This document shows positions 10,701-22,700 of a stretch of DNA of 64,000 nt, one piece after another. The notes under the pieces were generated by a model. It had not been told where the DNA came from and made no database searches. It saw only the letters and a program-made list of their open reading frames with translations. The position numbers and the translations under genes were made by a program. This DNA comes from Paramecium tetraurelia (lineage: Eukaryota > Ciliophora > Oligohymenophorea > Peniculida > Parameciidae), in assembly GCF_000165425.1 (NCBI RefSeq), contig NW_001798955.1:124001-188000 (forward strand). The letters are read 5' to 3'. Position 1 is the stretch's first letter, and each line of letters starts with the position of its first letter.

Positions 10701-13700
10701 TTTGATGACATTAAAATTGTCATCTTTATTAGAAGCAATCACTGTAATTGTCTTAATAAGAGCATTTGACAATTATTGTTTATTCCCTATCATGCTCTTC
10801 TCTAACTTTTTAGTCAATTATTGCATGAGACTTATTCTTCTATCAAAATCAAATTGGCTACAGATGTACCCATACATTTAAATAGAAACATCTTGTAAAG
10901 TTAAATAGTGTGATTTATTAGCGTCTGTCAATTTGTGTTTATGATTATTCAATTCACCTCCTGCGTAAAATATATAAAAATCTAAAAGAGGCAACATAAT
11001 TTTAGATATTGAATCAATCAAAAGAATTGGAATTTATGACAATCTTTTCTAAATCAATTGAACACCCTTGATTCTTTTGGTTAATTATATATCAAATAGT
11101 AAATTGAATACATTTTAATCGGCATTCTCATTCTCAAACAACACTTTAAATTCACAATAATTGCTATCATATTATTCATCAATCATATTTAATGGTTGAT
11201 TATTCAGAATTTATTATGTGTATTCATCTATCTTTATGCATAATAAATATTATTCAAATAATTAAATTGCAGCTTTAACTGAAGTTTCTTCGTTGATTTT
11301 CATTATTTAAATCATTTAAGGTAGATAATTTTATTTTATATAATCAGATTGTATATTCTTACTTAAATAACTCTTAAATATCTCTAAAACTGAAATTCTA
11401 ATTGATAATTCTGAACTTGTTAATAAATAAAAGCAATTTTATAAAATTAATTCAGTTGTTTGTTAATTATTGTGGATGATCTTTTAAAATTGTAAACAAG
11501 CCTCTAAGCACTTTTCAAATTCAATCTCTTCAGTTACCTGATTTCTTTAGTTCATTGCCTTTAATAGATAAACGTCGTTTTCATTTAAAGGGTATTATTC
11601 CTTAAATTTATGAGCCATCGAAATTATGACGTCTACTAATAGATTTCTTGTGGTCAAATTCTTAACTAAAATTAAGAGTTTTGAATATGACTAAAATAAA
11701 TCAACCACCAATTAGTACTCAACTACTATTTCTTTATCTAAAATGCATTTTATGCAGTTATTTAATAATTTACCCATTAAATTGTGATTATATATTTGAC
11801 TATCATACAATTTAGGATTATTTATTTATTTACTGAACAAAAATAAACATTCATTCAGAATTGAATTCTTAATTTCCTTTCTATTCATCAAAATTGTATA
11901 AATTAGATAAACCATATTGATATCTTTAATTTAATCACTCTCTGACTCAATATTAGAACGAACGTTGTTCAATAGACAACTTAATAATAGTTCACCATAT
12001 TGTTAGGAAAATAAAGAGCTAAGTTGATTTGGTTCTAATTCAATTGTTGCTGATGGTTCACTCAATTGATATATTGAATACAAAATACTATTTAGAATTT
12101 GAATACAATTTCTTTAGGATGAAATCTTTTGTGATATTTACTGTTTAAGTTAATGAGCCAATCGACCATCTTCATCCTAACCTAAATGAATTTGTTTGAT
12201 GTAAGTAAAATCATATAATAAGAAAAATCTACTAAGGAGTAATTCGTGATTTTAACATAGGAATTATTAATAATCTTTTATCAAACAAATATTTTAGAGT
12301 AATTTTAATACTCCAGATGGTTATGATTTAGAATCTATCACTATTTTCTCAAATCCTTAAATGAATCCGTTATCTTATAAACAGAATTATAAATTGTTTT
12401 AGATCATCGATGTATAAGTTTGTTCACAATGATACTTATTTACTATTTAACATAACCTTTTAACTCCCACCTTCCATAATTCTTTAGATAAGGAAGTAAC
12501 ATTTTCATTTTATTTTAATTCATATGCTTGATTTAATAATTGTCTAATTATAGTGATTTATTTCTCCAATTATTCAACATTAATTTAATAACCAAATTTC
12601 TCAATCAAATTCTTTAAAATTTTCAAATATTATATCTTTATTTGAATAGGCACTTCATTTAAATCATTATGAAAACCGTGGTTAGCTTATATCAAAGTAA
12701 TTAATTCATTTTATAAGTTTAGGTTGCTTAATTATTCAAATACTGCATTCCTTCTAACTTAAATGGCAGAATTCTTATGCTTTTTCTTGTGTAGTTTTTA
12801 TTTACTAAATATTTTTGGATATAAAACATTAAGAATATATAATTTATATTATTCTTATAAATGTTAAGGTAGATCCAATTAAAACCTTATGATTTCACCT
12901 TTAAATGTATTACCATTAATCATCTATTCCATACTACTGAAAAACTCATTAATAATACCATGATATTCTTATAAATTATTTTAGATCTCTACAAATTTTA
13001 TGTTATTTAATGCTATCATCTATGTCGATTCATCATCTTTTAGTAACCAATGTTTAAAAAGTTGAATTTAAGATGATTAATGTAACATTTTCAAATGAAA
13101 TTGAGATGTTTTATCGCCATACCTTCTCTTATAATATTATTCTACTTTACTACAATTAATATCTTCGTCATACTATTATTACAAATATTTTGTTGAAATT
13201 TCGAAGATAGTTTGTTTAATAGATTAATTCAATTCACAATGCTGAATAGCCTACGCAAATACTTCATCAAAACAAACTTAAGACTCTAATTATTCTTCAT
13301 CCTATTCTAAATAACAGTGTTTATCCAAATAAGACAAATTCACTTTTTCATATTAATAATGTGTAATCAAAAATATTCTCAAAATACTTTATATATTGCA
13401 TTTAGATAATACTGTGCTCAATAACTCTCTTATTGTTTATCTAACCAATAAAAATTTAGTAAATGCAAGCCCAAAAGCATATCTTTCAATTTATTTATAA
13501 TTTGTACTTTTATTAACTAAGTTTTTTAAATTAATTATTGAATTTTTAATTCTCCTCTCATTATCAATATTAATTTTCTCACTATCGATATCAATCATTA
13601 ATTGCAATTATTCGGAATTCTCTATTTAATTTAACTGTTATGCACAGATCAATCTAATTTATCTTTTTCTACTCATTAAACCAATTTCTAAATGATTCTA

Positions 13701-15508
13701 TGGAATATTTTTCATTAAAGTAAAGAATTCTTTTGTTTATAAATTCATTCTACTGAATAAATTATAAATAGATCTATTCAATTCAATTTATTTTATTTCT
13801 GGATTTTACAAAATTTTAATCATTATTCCATCTTCAAATGATTTATTGTCTTAATGTTATTCTGCATATAACAATTCAACTTCTTCTGTTATTTCTAATT
13901 TATGTTGGCTTAGTTTTTCGATTTTTTCTATTATTTCAGAATAATCTATTTTCTGATCTTAAGAAATTATTTTCTTATTTAAAATATTTAGAGTTACTTA
14001 CAATTTATTAATTATTTATTATTTAATCTATGGTGGAAATTCTACCATCTGAATTAATTTACATAATGAAAGTATGTAAAAATTGTTGTCGGTTTCCAAT
14101 AACTTGTTAAATAATTCTGAATTATATAATTGATCTAATTAATCAGGTGTCAATTTATCAATACAATGGATTTCATCTAATTTCAATAACAAAATTAATG
14201 CTTCTTCTTTTTATCTGAATAGCTACTAGAAAGTTGCTGCAATTAAGAGTTTATAAATATTGGAACTTTAATGAGTTGGCTATTACAAAATTACTTCAAT
14301 AATGCTGGAAAATTCTTCAATTGTAATTTAGTTAAGCATTTTATTTACAAATGTACTGTTTGAAATGATGATCTCTTCAATTTATATATTATGGAGTCTT
14401 AATAAATAACCAATAGAATCAGAATCATTAACAAATGTTATAATTTCATTTACGATTTAAGGTGTAACCTTCCTTTTATTATTTTTCAGTAGTTCAATCA
14501 AAATTATTTAATCGAGAGATTATGTTCTCTATTTTAAATCTTTAAATATTTCCAATAAACTAATCATGATTTTTGGAGATTAATGAGGTTTCTCAACGAC
14601 ATTTTGAACCAAGACTATATAAAATTATGAAATAAGTTCTTTATTTTCTGTCTTCCAAATTTCATCAATAACTTTAAAAGTATTGTTTGCTAAGTATCCT
14701 TTGATTGATTAAATAGAAATATAGATGGAGTAACTAAGCTATTTATGATCTACGATACACAAAGCTCTATGTATTAAGGTTCTATTTTTTCTAAATAAAT
14801 ATCCTACAGCCTCAGAGGCTAATTTCTTGATAATATTAAATTTTGAAGAGAAGCAGACTTCTTACATTAGTTAAATGAAAGGTTCAAATTAATTTATTAA
14901 CACTTTTTCTAAATATTTAATTGCATAAGCTATGAATAAGAAGCTCTTTTCTAAATGTTCTACTTATTCAATATCAATTTAAGATAAAATTTCTCTAATT
15001 GTTGTTTCTAAATATGGATAAAATTCTTCTCTCGTATCCTTAATTAAATATGGCAAGGTGTCGAGAACTAAATTTTTGCTACTCTAGAATATAGAATATT
15101 GATACCTTTTCTTTTAAGTAAGTATAAGCAATATCAAGTAATTATTTCAGATTGACTAAGATTTAAGGTAAGGATTATGCATAATTGTATGACTCATTCA
15201 TATACCTTTTTTCCATTAATGTAGCTATGAAAATAGATTATATGTATACATAAAGAGCTTCGCTTCAACTCAATGATGTCTCTAAAGTAACAACCAGAGA
15301 TATCTGATTTAGTTTCAATATGAATGTCTTCAATTCTACGTTAAAGATTAATATCAATTTCTTCTCTCTATTATTTTGTGGTTTTGAATCTGTGTCTTTT
15401 ATCAACTTTTTCCTCAAGATGATAGTGTCGGATAACTCTAGCTGCTTACTTTGGTTCCTATAGTGTTTCTTTTTTTGATTGACGCTTTGTAGGAATATAT
15501 TTAACCAT
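7711..15508 (-). CDS. UTP20: UTP20/DRIM-like U3 snoRNP (90S pre-ribosome) HEAT-repeat protein
   Basis: A 7.8-kb gene for roughly 2,550 residues made almost wholly of paired hydrophobic helices, as in HEAT-repeat proteins. Three places support UTP20. Near the N-terminus DINLQRRIEDI follows RFKTTKQQR. Then EEFYPYLETTIREIL comes before FIAYAIKYLEKVL and ASEAVGYLFRKNR, which matches the first UTP20 domain. In the middle (10073-9879) MEILLDEVFGRLCTEKD is followed by KTKELKSKKGMQNFKMVGQL. UTP20 is a late-joining component of the small-subunit processome needed for 18S rRNA maturation in the nucleolus. Intron borders were not worked out along the whole length, so internal structure is approximate. 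The C-terminal stop is taken as TGA at 7713-7711 from a Lys/Glu-rich tail. Confidence 0.72.
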
Positions 15509-15875
15509 AAATTAATAATTTAAGAGCAAATGAACAGAATTGATCCTTTATATAATTTTTTATAATAATCTTAATGAAATATTTGTTGATATTATTAACT
15601 ATTAGGATTAACAAAATGTAAATGATTTCATTTGATTTTGAATGACTTATGGTTTATTTCAAATAATAGAAAAATGATTAATTTACATTAAATAGTATCA
15701 AAGATAATTCAATGAAAAAAGGTGAGAATTCATATTTTTGATCCTAATGAGTTAGTTTATTTTTATTTACAACATTATTTATAGATTTTTAAAACATAAT
15801 TAATATTAGTAATTTTTTTCATACTAATTTTATATAACTGAGGAAAATGAGAGATCACACGAAAGTTGAATTTTA
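15509..15875. other. Intergenic, AT-rich
   Basis: This is the divergent spacer between the UTP20 start and the methyltransferase remnant. It presumably holds the UTP20 promoter. I see no motif or reading frame I can support. Confidence 0.6.
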
Positions 15876-17000
15876 ATGAAAGGATTTGCATGGCTGAATA
15901 ATATGGAGCATCATAACGCACGATTAATGCGACTTAAAAATATATTTAATAATTCAAAAGAGGCAGGTAATGCAATAAGTAGGTTAAATGAAGAAGAGAT
16001 CAAAGTTAGTAGGTGATAACATAAATATACTTTTGAAAGAAGTTAGATGAAGTGGAAATCTATAAAAAGTGAATTTCGAAGATCCGGATAATTCTGATGA
16101 AGAAGAAGATGTTTTAGATCTGGAAGAGTTGGAGGAATCAGGATGAAGAAAGGGAGAAGAAAGGGTGAAGCAAAACAAGTAAAAAGAAAAAATTAAAGTA
16201 ATTTTTTTAAATATAATAAATAGGATTAAGAATTATACAATGTTGACAAATTGTCAAATTCAGAAGCAATGTTGAATAAAAAATATAACATTCAAAATAG
16301 AGTTTATGATATTCTCATATGTACTGATGTAAAACTTATGGATTTTTAGGTAAATTTGATTTGTGATAATTTAAGAAATTGAGGGAAGATTAGTTGAAAA
16401 CTTTAAGATAATTATATGATGTATTAATGATGGATCCACCTAGGTAATTGTCAAGTTCATAACCATCAAGAGGAGTTGCAATTGCTTATTAATTCATGAC
16501 TGATGAAAATATTAGAAAAATGCCCATAGAAACATTGTAGGAAAATGGTATTATTTTAATATGGTAAAATTATTAAAATTATTAATAAGGAAGATTAATA
16601 CTAAATATAAGGTAACATGTAAATAAATTGAACAATGGGGTTATAATGTAATTGATGAAATAAAATGGTGTAAGAAGACTGTGAATTGGAAGATTGCTAA
16701 AGGCCATGGGTTTTACTTATAACATGCGAAAGAAAATTGGCATAAAAGTAACTGTCTTCATTATTTCTAAACTAGGGTAATCTAAATTTGATCCAAACAG
16801 ATTAAGATAAGATGTCACAAGTGATATCATATTTAATTAAAGAAGAGGTTAAAGTCAGAAACCAGAAGAAATATATTGATATTTTGAACAACTAGTTCCA
16901 AATAGTAATATAACATTATTTTAAAGGCTATTATTTGTAGATAATTGGGAGAAGAAATAATGTTAGAGAGAATAGGTAAATGATAGGAAATGAATTATGA
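15876..17000 (+). pseudogene. MT-A70 (METTL3/MTA1-like) adenine methyltransferase remnant
   Basis: The MT-A70 domain is clear: YDILICTDVKLMDF, then YDVLMMDPP, SQPSRGVAIAY, ENGIILIW, QWGYNVIDEIKWCKK, AKGHGFYLQHAKENW, DVTSDIIFNQRRGQSQKPEE and a last RRNNVREN. Introns of normal size remain, for example 16198-16223. Several defects are visible. The catalytic DPPW reads DPPR (AGG at 16442-16444). An in-frame TGA at 16877-16879 falls where homologues have EIYG. The RRNNVREN end lies in another frame without a plausible intron. The acidic N-terminal third needs at least two frame changes. Intact relatives methylate adenine in RNA or, in ciliates, DNA. I read this as a decaying duplicate. A few assembly errors could exaggerate the damage, but not the DPPR change as well. 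Confidence 0.75.
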
Positions 17001-17088
17001 TATTGTATCTATTTTTGAGCTATTTTATTTTGAAATTAAATCCATAGATACTTAGATACTCGAATTATTATTATATTATTGATAGAAT

Positions 17089-17675
17089 ATGGGCTGTATT
17101 TGTAAAACTTAAGCAAATTAATAAACAATCAAAACCAAACTTGTTATTGTGGGATTGGAATAGAGTGGAAAAACAGCCATATTCGAATATATTAAGCGAG
17201 GAAATTTCTTTGAAACTCAGCCAACAGAAGGTAAGGGTTTAGATTATATGATAAGGTTATAATGTTGATTTTAATAATAAGGATTATTTGATATTTGATT
17301 TAGCGGGTAGAACACCGAATTTATGGTAGCATTATTATTAAAATGCAGATGGAATTATATTTGTCATTGATTCTTCAAAAAAAGAAAACTTATAATAAGT
17401 TAAGGAGTAGCTTATGAAGTTAAATCAAGATATAGAATTATTGAATGTAAAACAAAAACTTTAAATAGATAGGAGTTCTGATTATGTTTACAAAATCAGA
17501 TTTATAGCTTATTGATTGTGAGGCTTTTTTGGAAGAATGCGAAGTCTTAAAAAACACAGAATAAGAAAAGGTTTGGTAGAGTTGCAGTTCTAAGACAGGA
17601 GAAGGAATTAATGAAGGAATCTAGAAGCTGATGCTGCTAATTAAAAAATGGAATATCAGACGACAGAAAATCTGA
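17089..17675 (+). CDS. Atypical ARF/ARL-family small GTPase
   Basis: Protein of 179 residues after removing a 25-nt intron after the switch I PTEG codons and a 22-nt intron after ELLN. The start MGCICK has the N-terminal Gly of a myristoylation signal. The P-loop is GLEQSGKT, switch I PTEGYNVDF, then DLAGRTPNLWQHYY in place of the ARF consensus DVGGQ..LW.HY, and FVIDSSKK. The base-recognition motif is TKSD rather than NKxD. The catalytic Gln of switch II is Arg, which in other ARFs lowers GTP hydrolysis strongly, so the protein may stay GTP-bound or use GTP as a structural ligand. It likely acts at a membrane; the pathway is unknown. Confidence 0.85.
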
Positions 17676-17900
17676 ATATCCTTTGATTAATTCAATATAA
17701 TAAACATTAAACTATAAATGAAAATTTAAATAAATGAAGGATAATGAGTGGTATAGTAACATTTATACAAACTTTTATGTAAAGGTTAGTAAAATGGACA
17801 ATACGCTTTATGGTTAACATTCTTGTTTGGTAAGTCAACATTACATTGGTATTCCTAAAGTTACTAAGTTTATTTTTATTCTTTGACTTAAACTGAAAAA

Positions 17901-19030
17901 TCAGAATAATTGATCTTGGGGATTGGATTCATAGTCACCGCTAACACTAGATTGCTATATTTTAGTAATTAGGTTAGTATAATCTGATTCTTAACAATAC
18001 AGTTTGAATAAGTGGACTAATTTGATTCAGCCTTTTTTTTTTGCTTTCTTAGTATTTTTTGTACTCTTCATCCAAAAGAGAATGTGAAAAGTACATTTTT
18101 TCAGGAAAGCATGGATAAATATTGTAATAACTACTAAAATAATAAAATATTTAAAATATATCCACTTTAATATATGATCGATATCAAATTTAACCTGCCT
18201 ATCTAATATTGGAAGTGCCTGTTCTTACTGTTGATCTTGTAACTGTTGTAGTTGCAGTGGCTGCCTAGGATATTTATTTATTTATACTCTTGCTTTTTCT
18301 TTCTTTAAGGCTTCCAATTCAATTTCGACATTCATTAACTTCTCTTAAGCTTCATTATAATCATGATTCACTTCTTAGAACTTTCTCTTCCACACTTCAA
18401 CTTCACTGTTGTTCTAAGTTACTCTTTCTGTTATGAGAGTACTCTCTTAAGCTTCCTATAATTCGAATTACAAATGACGATTCTCTTCTTCAAGTTCTTT
18501 TATCTAGTTAAAATCAACATATATTACTCTTGCATAATCTATTTCCTTTACTATTTTAATTTCCTTCTTTTTTTCCAACTCTTTAATTACTGATTGTAGA
18601 TAAAGGCATTCTTCTCTCCATGGCTACTCAATTTCTTCTCTTGATACTATAACAACAGAAACAACCATCTATTGTTTTGTACAGCATTAAAATTCATTAT
18701 TATTATCAACTTATGATTAGCTTATTCCGCTTCCAACATTATTAATTTGAAAACTCTGTCCAGGATTTATAACAGAACATGATCTGTAATTTGTATTTAA
18801 AACTCTGCTGGCATAAGAATTATATTTTTCTTTTTTATGCCAAAATTGATATGCCTCTGGTCTCTCAATTTTCTTAACTGCATAATCTTCCCTTAACAAT
18901 GTAGGCTCAGTAGTGTACGATGTATACTACTCATTAAAATCAATTATACTTATTTAATTGTCTCTGGTTGTTAGTTGATTATTTGTCTTTCAATAAAGGA
19001 TTCTTATTTTGTCGAAATAAATGTGCTCAT
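17901..19030 (-). CDS. Coiled-coil protein of unknown function
   Basis: Starts MSTFISTKQESFIERQ; a first intron of 20 or 23 nt leads into EPTLLREDYAVKKIERPEAYQFW. The middle is a long charged coiled coil (for example KELEEENRHLQFELQEAQE). The C-terminal part contains SYYNIYPCFPEKMYFSHSLLDEEY and ends SSVSGDYESNPQDQLF. Reaching that end needs a 32-nt intron and one of about 46 nt, which is long for this genome, so the last 60 residues are less certain. I do not recognise the family. Ciliate basal-body and cortical proteins often look like this, but that is only an analogy. Confidence 0.6.
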
Positions 19031-19056
19031 ATCTTCAAAAAGAAAAAAATTAATTC

Positions 19057-19405
19057 TCAATAAATTTTTATATTAATATGATAGTTTAATGAAATCTCCT
19101 TAATTCTCTTAATATTCATTTTATTTTCCTAGCTTAACATTGTGTTACGGTTTGACTATTTTTTAGCTTTATTTCTGTTTTTCATAATGTCTAGAAAAAT
19201 ATTTGTATCATAACATCTGAAACCGTTCTAATTACGCGATTTTCGATCACCAGAAAATGCACTTATATCTTTTAACAGAAAGTTGTTATATAAGCATAAT
19301 CTGAGTTGTAGCTTTATGATACATTCCTAGAGGAAATTAGTAGAATATTTATTAACCTTTCAATTTCTTTCTTTCAATAATTCTCTTAACTCTGGGTAAA
19401 ATCAT
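19057..19405 (-). CDS. Small basic protein, unknown
   Basis: A short gene of about 95 residues if two introns (30 nt starting GTTAATA and 22 nt starting GTATCATA) are removed. It then reads MILPRVKRIIERKKLKG, followed by FLLKDISAFSGDRKSRN, GFRCYDTNIF and a Lys/Asn-rich tail. It lies 26 bp upstream of the coiled-coil gene's start on the same strand. The middle segment has a codon pattern like real genes, but the size and the intron dependence make it tentative. Confidence 0.4.
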
Positions 19406-19795
19406 TTAATTATAAATAAAATACTTAGAATTGTATGAATATTCTTAATATTAAAAAAATTTTATAATTGTGTAATCCAAGACAGTAAAAATATAAATAT
19501 TTATAAATGTATAAGTTTTTATCATTAAATATTAATAAAGAAAAAGGCAATTTTAAATTGTATCAATGTTATTTATATATAATCTATATTTTTTGATTTT
19601 TTAGGTGTATGCAAATTTTAATATTAATATTTATTTATTGAATGAGTTTCAGAATCTTTTTTTTTAATCATAATATTTCTATTACTTATTATCAATACAC
19701 ATATATTGTTAAAATTAATTTGGACATGATACAAATGTTTTTAGATTCTTATTTTTAAAACTACATATTTATATATTAATATAAAGAATCAAAAA
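19406..19795. other. Intergenic, very AT-rich
   Basis: The spacer between the small gene and the C-terminus of the giant cysteine-rich gene is nearly all A/T. No reading frame or regulatory motif can be supported. Confidence 0.6.
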
Positions 19796-22700
19796 TCATA
19801 AATATTGTTATCCAAAAATATTTGATCCAATTTATTATGCTAAATAAAAAAATAGACAAACTATTTTAATGGATTTAATCCTTATATTTTTATTAATGAA
19901 GTGATTTAGCTGTATATTACAATTCTTAGAAAAATGAATATTAGGTCCAAAAATGCATAGCTCAATATTATAGTTCCACCAATTAGGATTAACATATTGT
20001 AATTGAACTATTTGACGCAATTATTTCTAATCTAATATTAATTTTTACTTGATTTAGTACTAATATTGTAAAAAAAAGTAAGACATAATGTGGATTAAAA
20101 AAAACAGAATTATTATAAATGTCTTATACTTTCCTTTAAATCTATAAATTGCTTCAAATAACTTAAAGATTATTCTTAAAAATAGCAAAATTATGTAATT
20201 GACAATCATAATAGAAGTGAAAGTTTTTTCGATCATCAAAACAGTTTCAAAAAAAGATAATGGAATTAAAATACTTAAAAAAATAGAAAGTTTAAGGAAT
20301 CTGTAGCTTTTTGTTATAATTGGATCGTCGTAGTAAAATAGGCAAACTATTTCATGAATAAACTAATTATAAATTTTTATTCTTACTTTGATAGAGTTTT
20401 AAAAAATTCTTAAGATACTTTGAAAATCGTAAAATTTAATGATATTCTTTTTCTAAAGATTCTTGTTATAAAATGATTCAATAATTTTTGGAATCTCTAA
20501 TTTTTCTAGTTCATAGTACATGAATATTGAAAACACTATATAAATACTATGAAATAAGAGATAAGGCTAATTATTTAAATTACAATTGGAATCTTGGTCT
20601 TGCTATAAGGTTGTAATTTCAAGGATCTCTATTGTTCTTTAAGATGAATTTAATTATCTAGTAAAAAATATAATTCCCATGTAATAACATTAACAAGAAA
20701 TTTAAATTGATTGATTATTATTTTATTCTTATATTAATAAGGTACACAACGACAATGATCCATTATCGGTATACTAAACACATTAGAAATTGTACGCTGG
20801 TAAACTCGTTTCATTGCAGTAAAAGTATTCAGTCATATCAACAATATAACCAGTATTCAAGCGTTCATAATTTACATATTACTTTTTGTACAGATAGTTT
20901 TATAATTTTGTTTTTACTTAAGTTTCTTGGTCTATTTCTAATTAAGTTTAATTCAAAAATGCTTTTATCTCATATATCTGCGTTTTAGAGATATTTAAAT
21001 TATTGAAGTGAATTTTCAACTATTCTTTTTTGACGTAGACTATCATACTATCCATCAAATCCTTTTCTAGGCCTAGTTATTAATTAAAAACATCTTTGGT
21101 TACTTTAGATGTTTGATATTGTAATTATTAACCATTTAAAGTAAATGGGTAACCATTTACTTGTACTTTATCATTTGCAGGCAAAGCAATATCATCAATT
21201 AACTTAATTAATTTTTCTGTTAATCCAAATATTTCTGCTTTATCAGCCTCAGATTCGAAAGATGTCTGAGATATTTTCTTAAACTGATCATCGATAAAAA
21301 GTATCATGGCTTCTAAACAGTTAGAAATGGATTCTTTAGATTAAAATAAAAGTTCGTTCATAAAGATTTCATTTTATTAGATTTGATTTTCTAAACTTGT
21401 TTTTGTTTAGAGAATTTTATGAAAAAATTGTTTTAATTTTGCAAATTCTTTTGTATAAGCTATTGTGTCATCAGAGGAATTTTTTTAAGCAGTGGAATGG
21501 TTAATTAAAATTAGTTTTTTTTAAATATCATAGCAACCTTTTTAATCAGGTTGACTTAATGTTCTTCTTGTGGAATTAAAATTAGTTTAATCAATTATAA
21601 TTCTCTTATATAATTTTTAAGTTTGAAGAACCAATAATTATTCAAATAAGTCTTCTGAAACAAAATTACTCAAAGTATACTTTAACAATTAATCAGCCAA
21701 TCTAACACAATCAGATTATCCATAATGATTCTTCGCCACTTCTAAAAGTAGGATAATTTTTTCTTTAAAAGATAAATTACTAAGGACAAATTCGGAACAA
21801 TTAAATTTAAATTCAGTGATATTTTAATAGGATTCAATATTTGTAATTGATCCTCTTGAATCCATAATCTAGATTAAAACAACTCCTTCGCTTTTAGGCA
21901 AATACATTTCAAAAGCATTAGTTTATTAAAAGTTATTAAGAATCAAAGAATAATCTGATCGTTACGTTTAAAAATCCTTATAGTCTTAAATATTCATGAA
22001 AAATCTAAATTAATAAGTATATGGAGAATCTTCTTATAAATCACAATTTGCCACAATTTTTGATGTTTATAATGCTTAAAGGGTTTGCTAACCTAGTTTA
22101 ATTTAACAAATAGGAGGTTAATTCAAAGTTAATGATAAATCATATTAGCTAGGCATTATATCGTTTGTAAATTATGCTAGAAATTTTAAAGTAAATTAGT
22201 TTCCTTGATTGAAATATTAATAATGATCAAACAACCGAAAATGATATTAAAAATATTAAGGTTCAAGTATCTTTATTACTTCAAAGTTATAAATAATAAC
22301 AATTTAATATTCTAACACATAAAATCTGTCTTCAAAAGAAATATTAAAATCAAATTATAATGTTTCGTAGCTATTAATTGGTCTAATTGCATACCCTTTA
22401 CTATATGAAACATCAAGAATTTTAAAATCATTATCTAAAAACACTATATTATACTTAAAATAATATTAACGCCCTTATTTAAATGCTATAACATTCCAAC
22501 ACCATATACTATAAGGCTTGACAGATTGCTTTTGGATTACTTGAATAGAGTCAGTTTTATTTACTTAAAATATCATATTATTAGAATTTGTGCAAAAACT
22601 ATTCTTTGTTAAATCTGTGCAGCTAACTTCTATTTTTATCTCCGGATCTTCATTCCATTTATATTAAGTATCAAGATCTTTGCATTAAATATTTATAATA

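Noticed and set aside
17743-17900. Short + strand frame beginning MKDNEWYSN
   Set aside because: About 50 codons, no family resemblance and in a short spacer between two convergent genes; not enough to call a gene.
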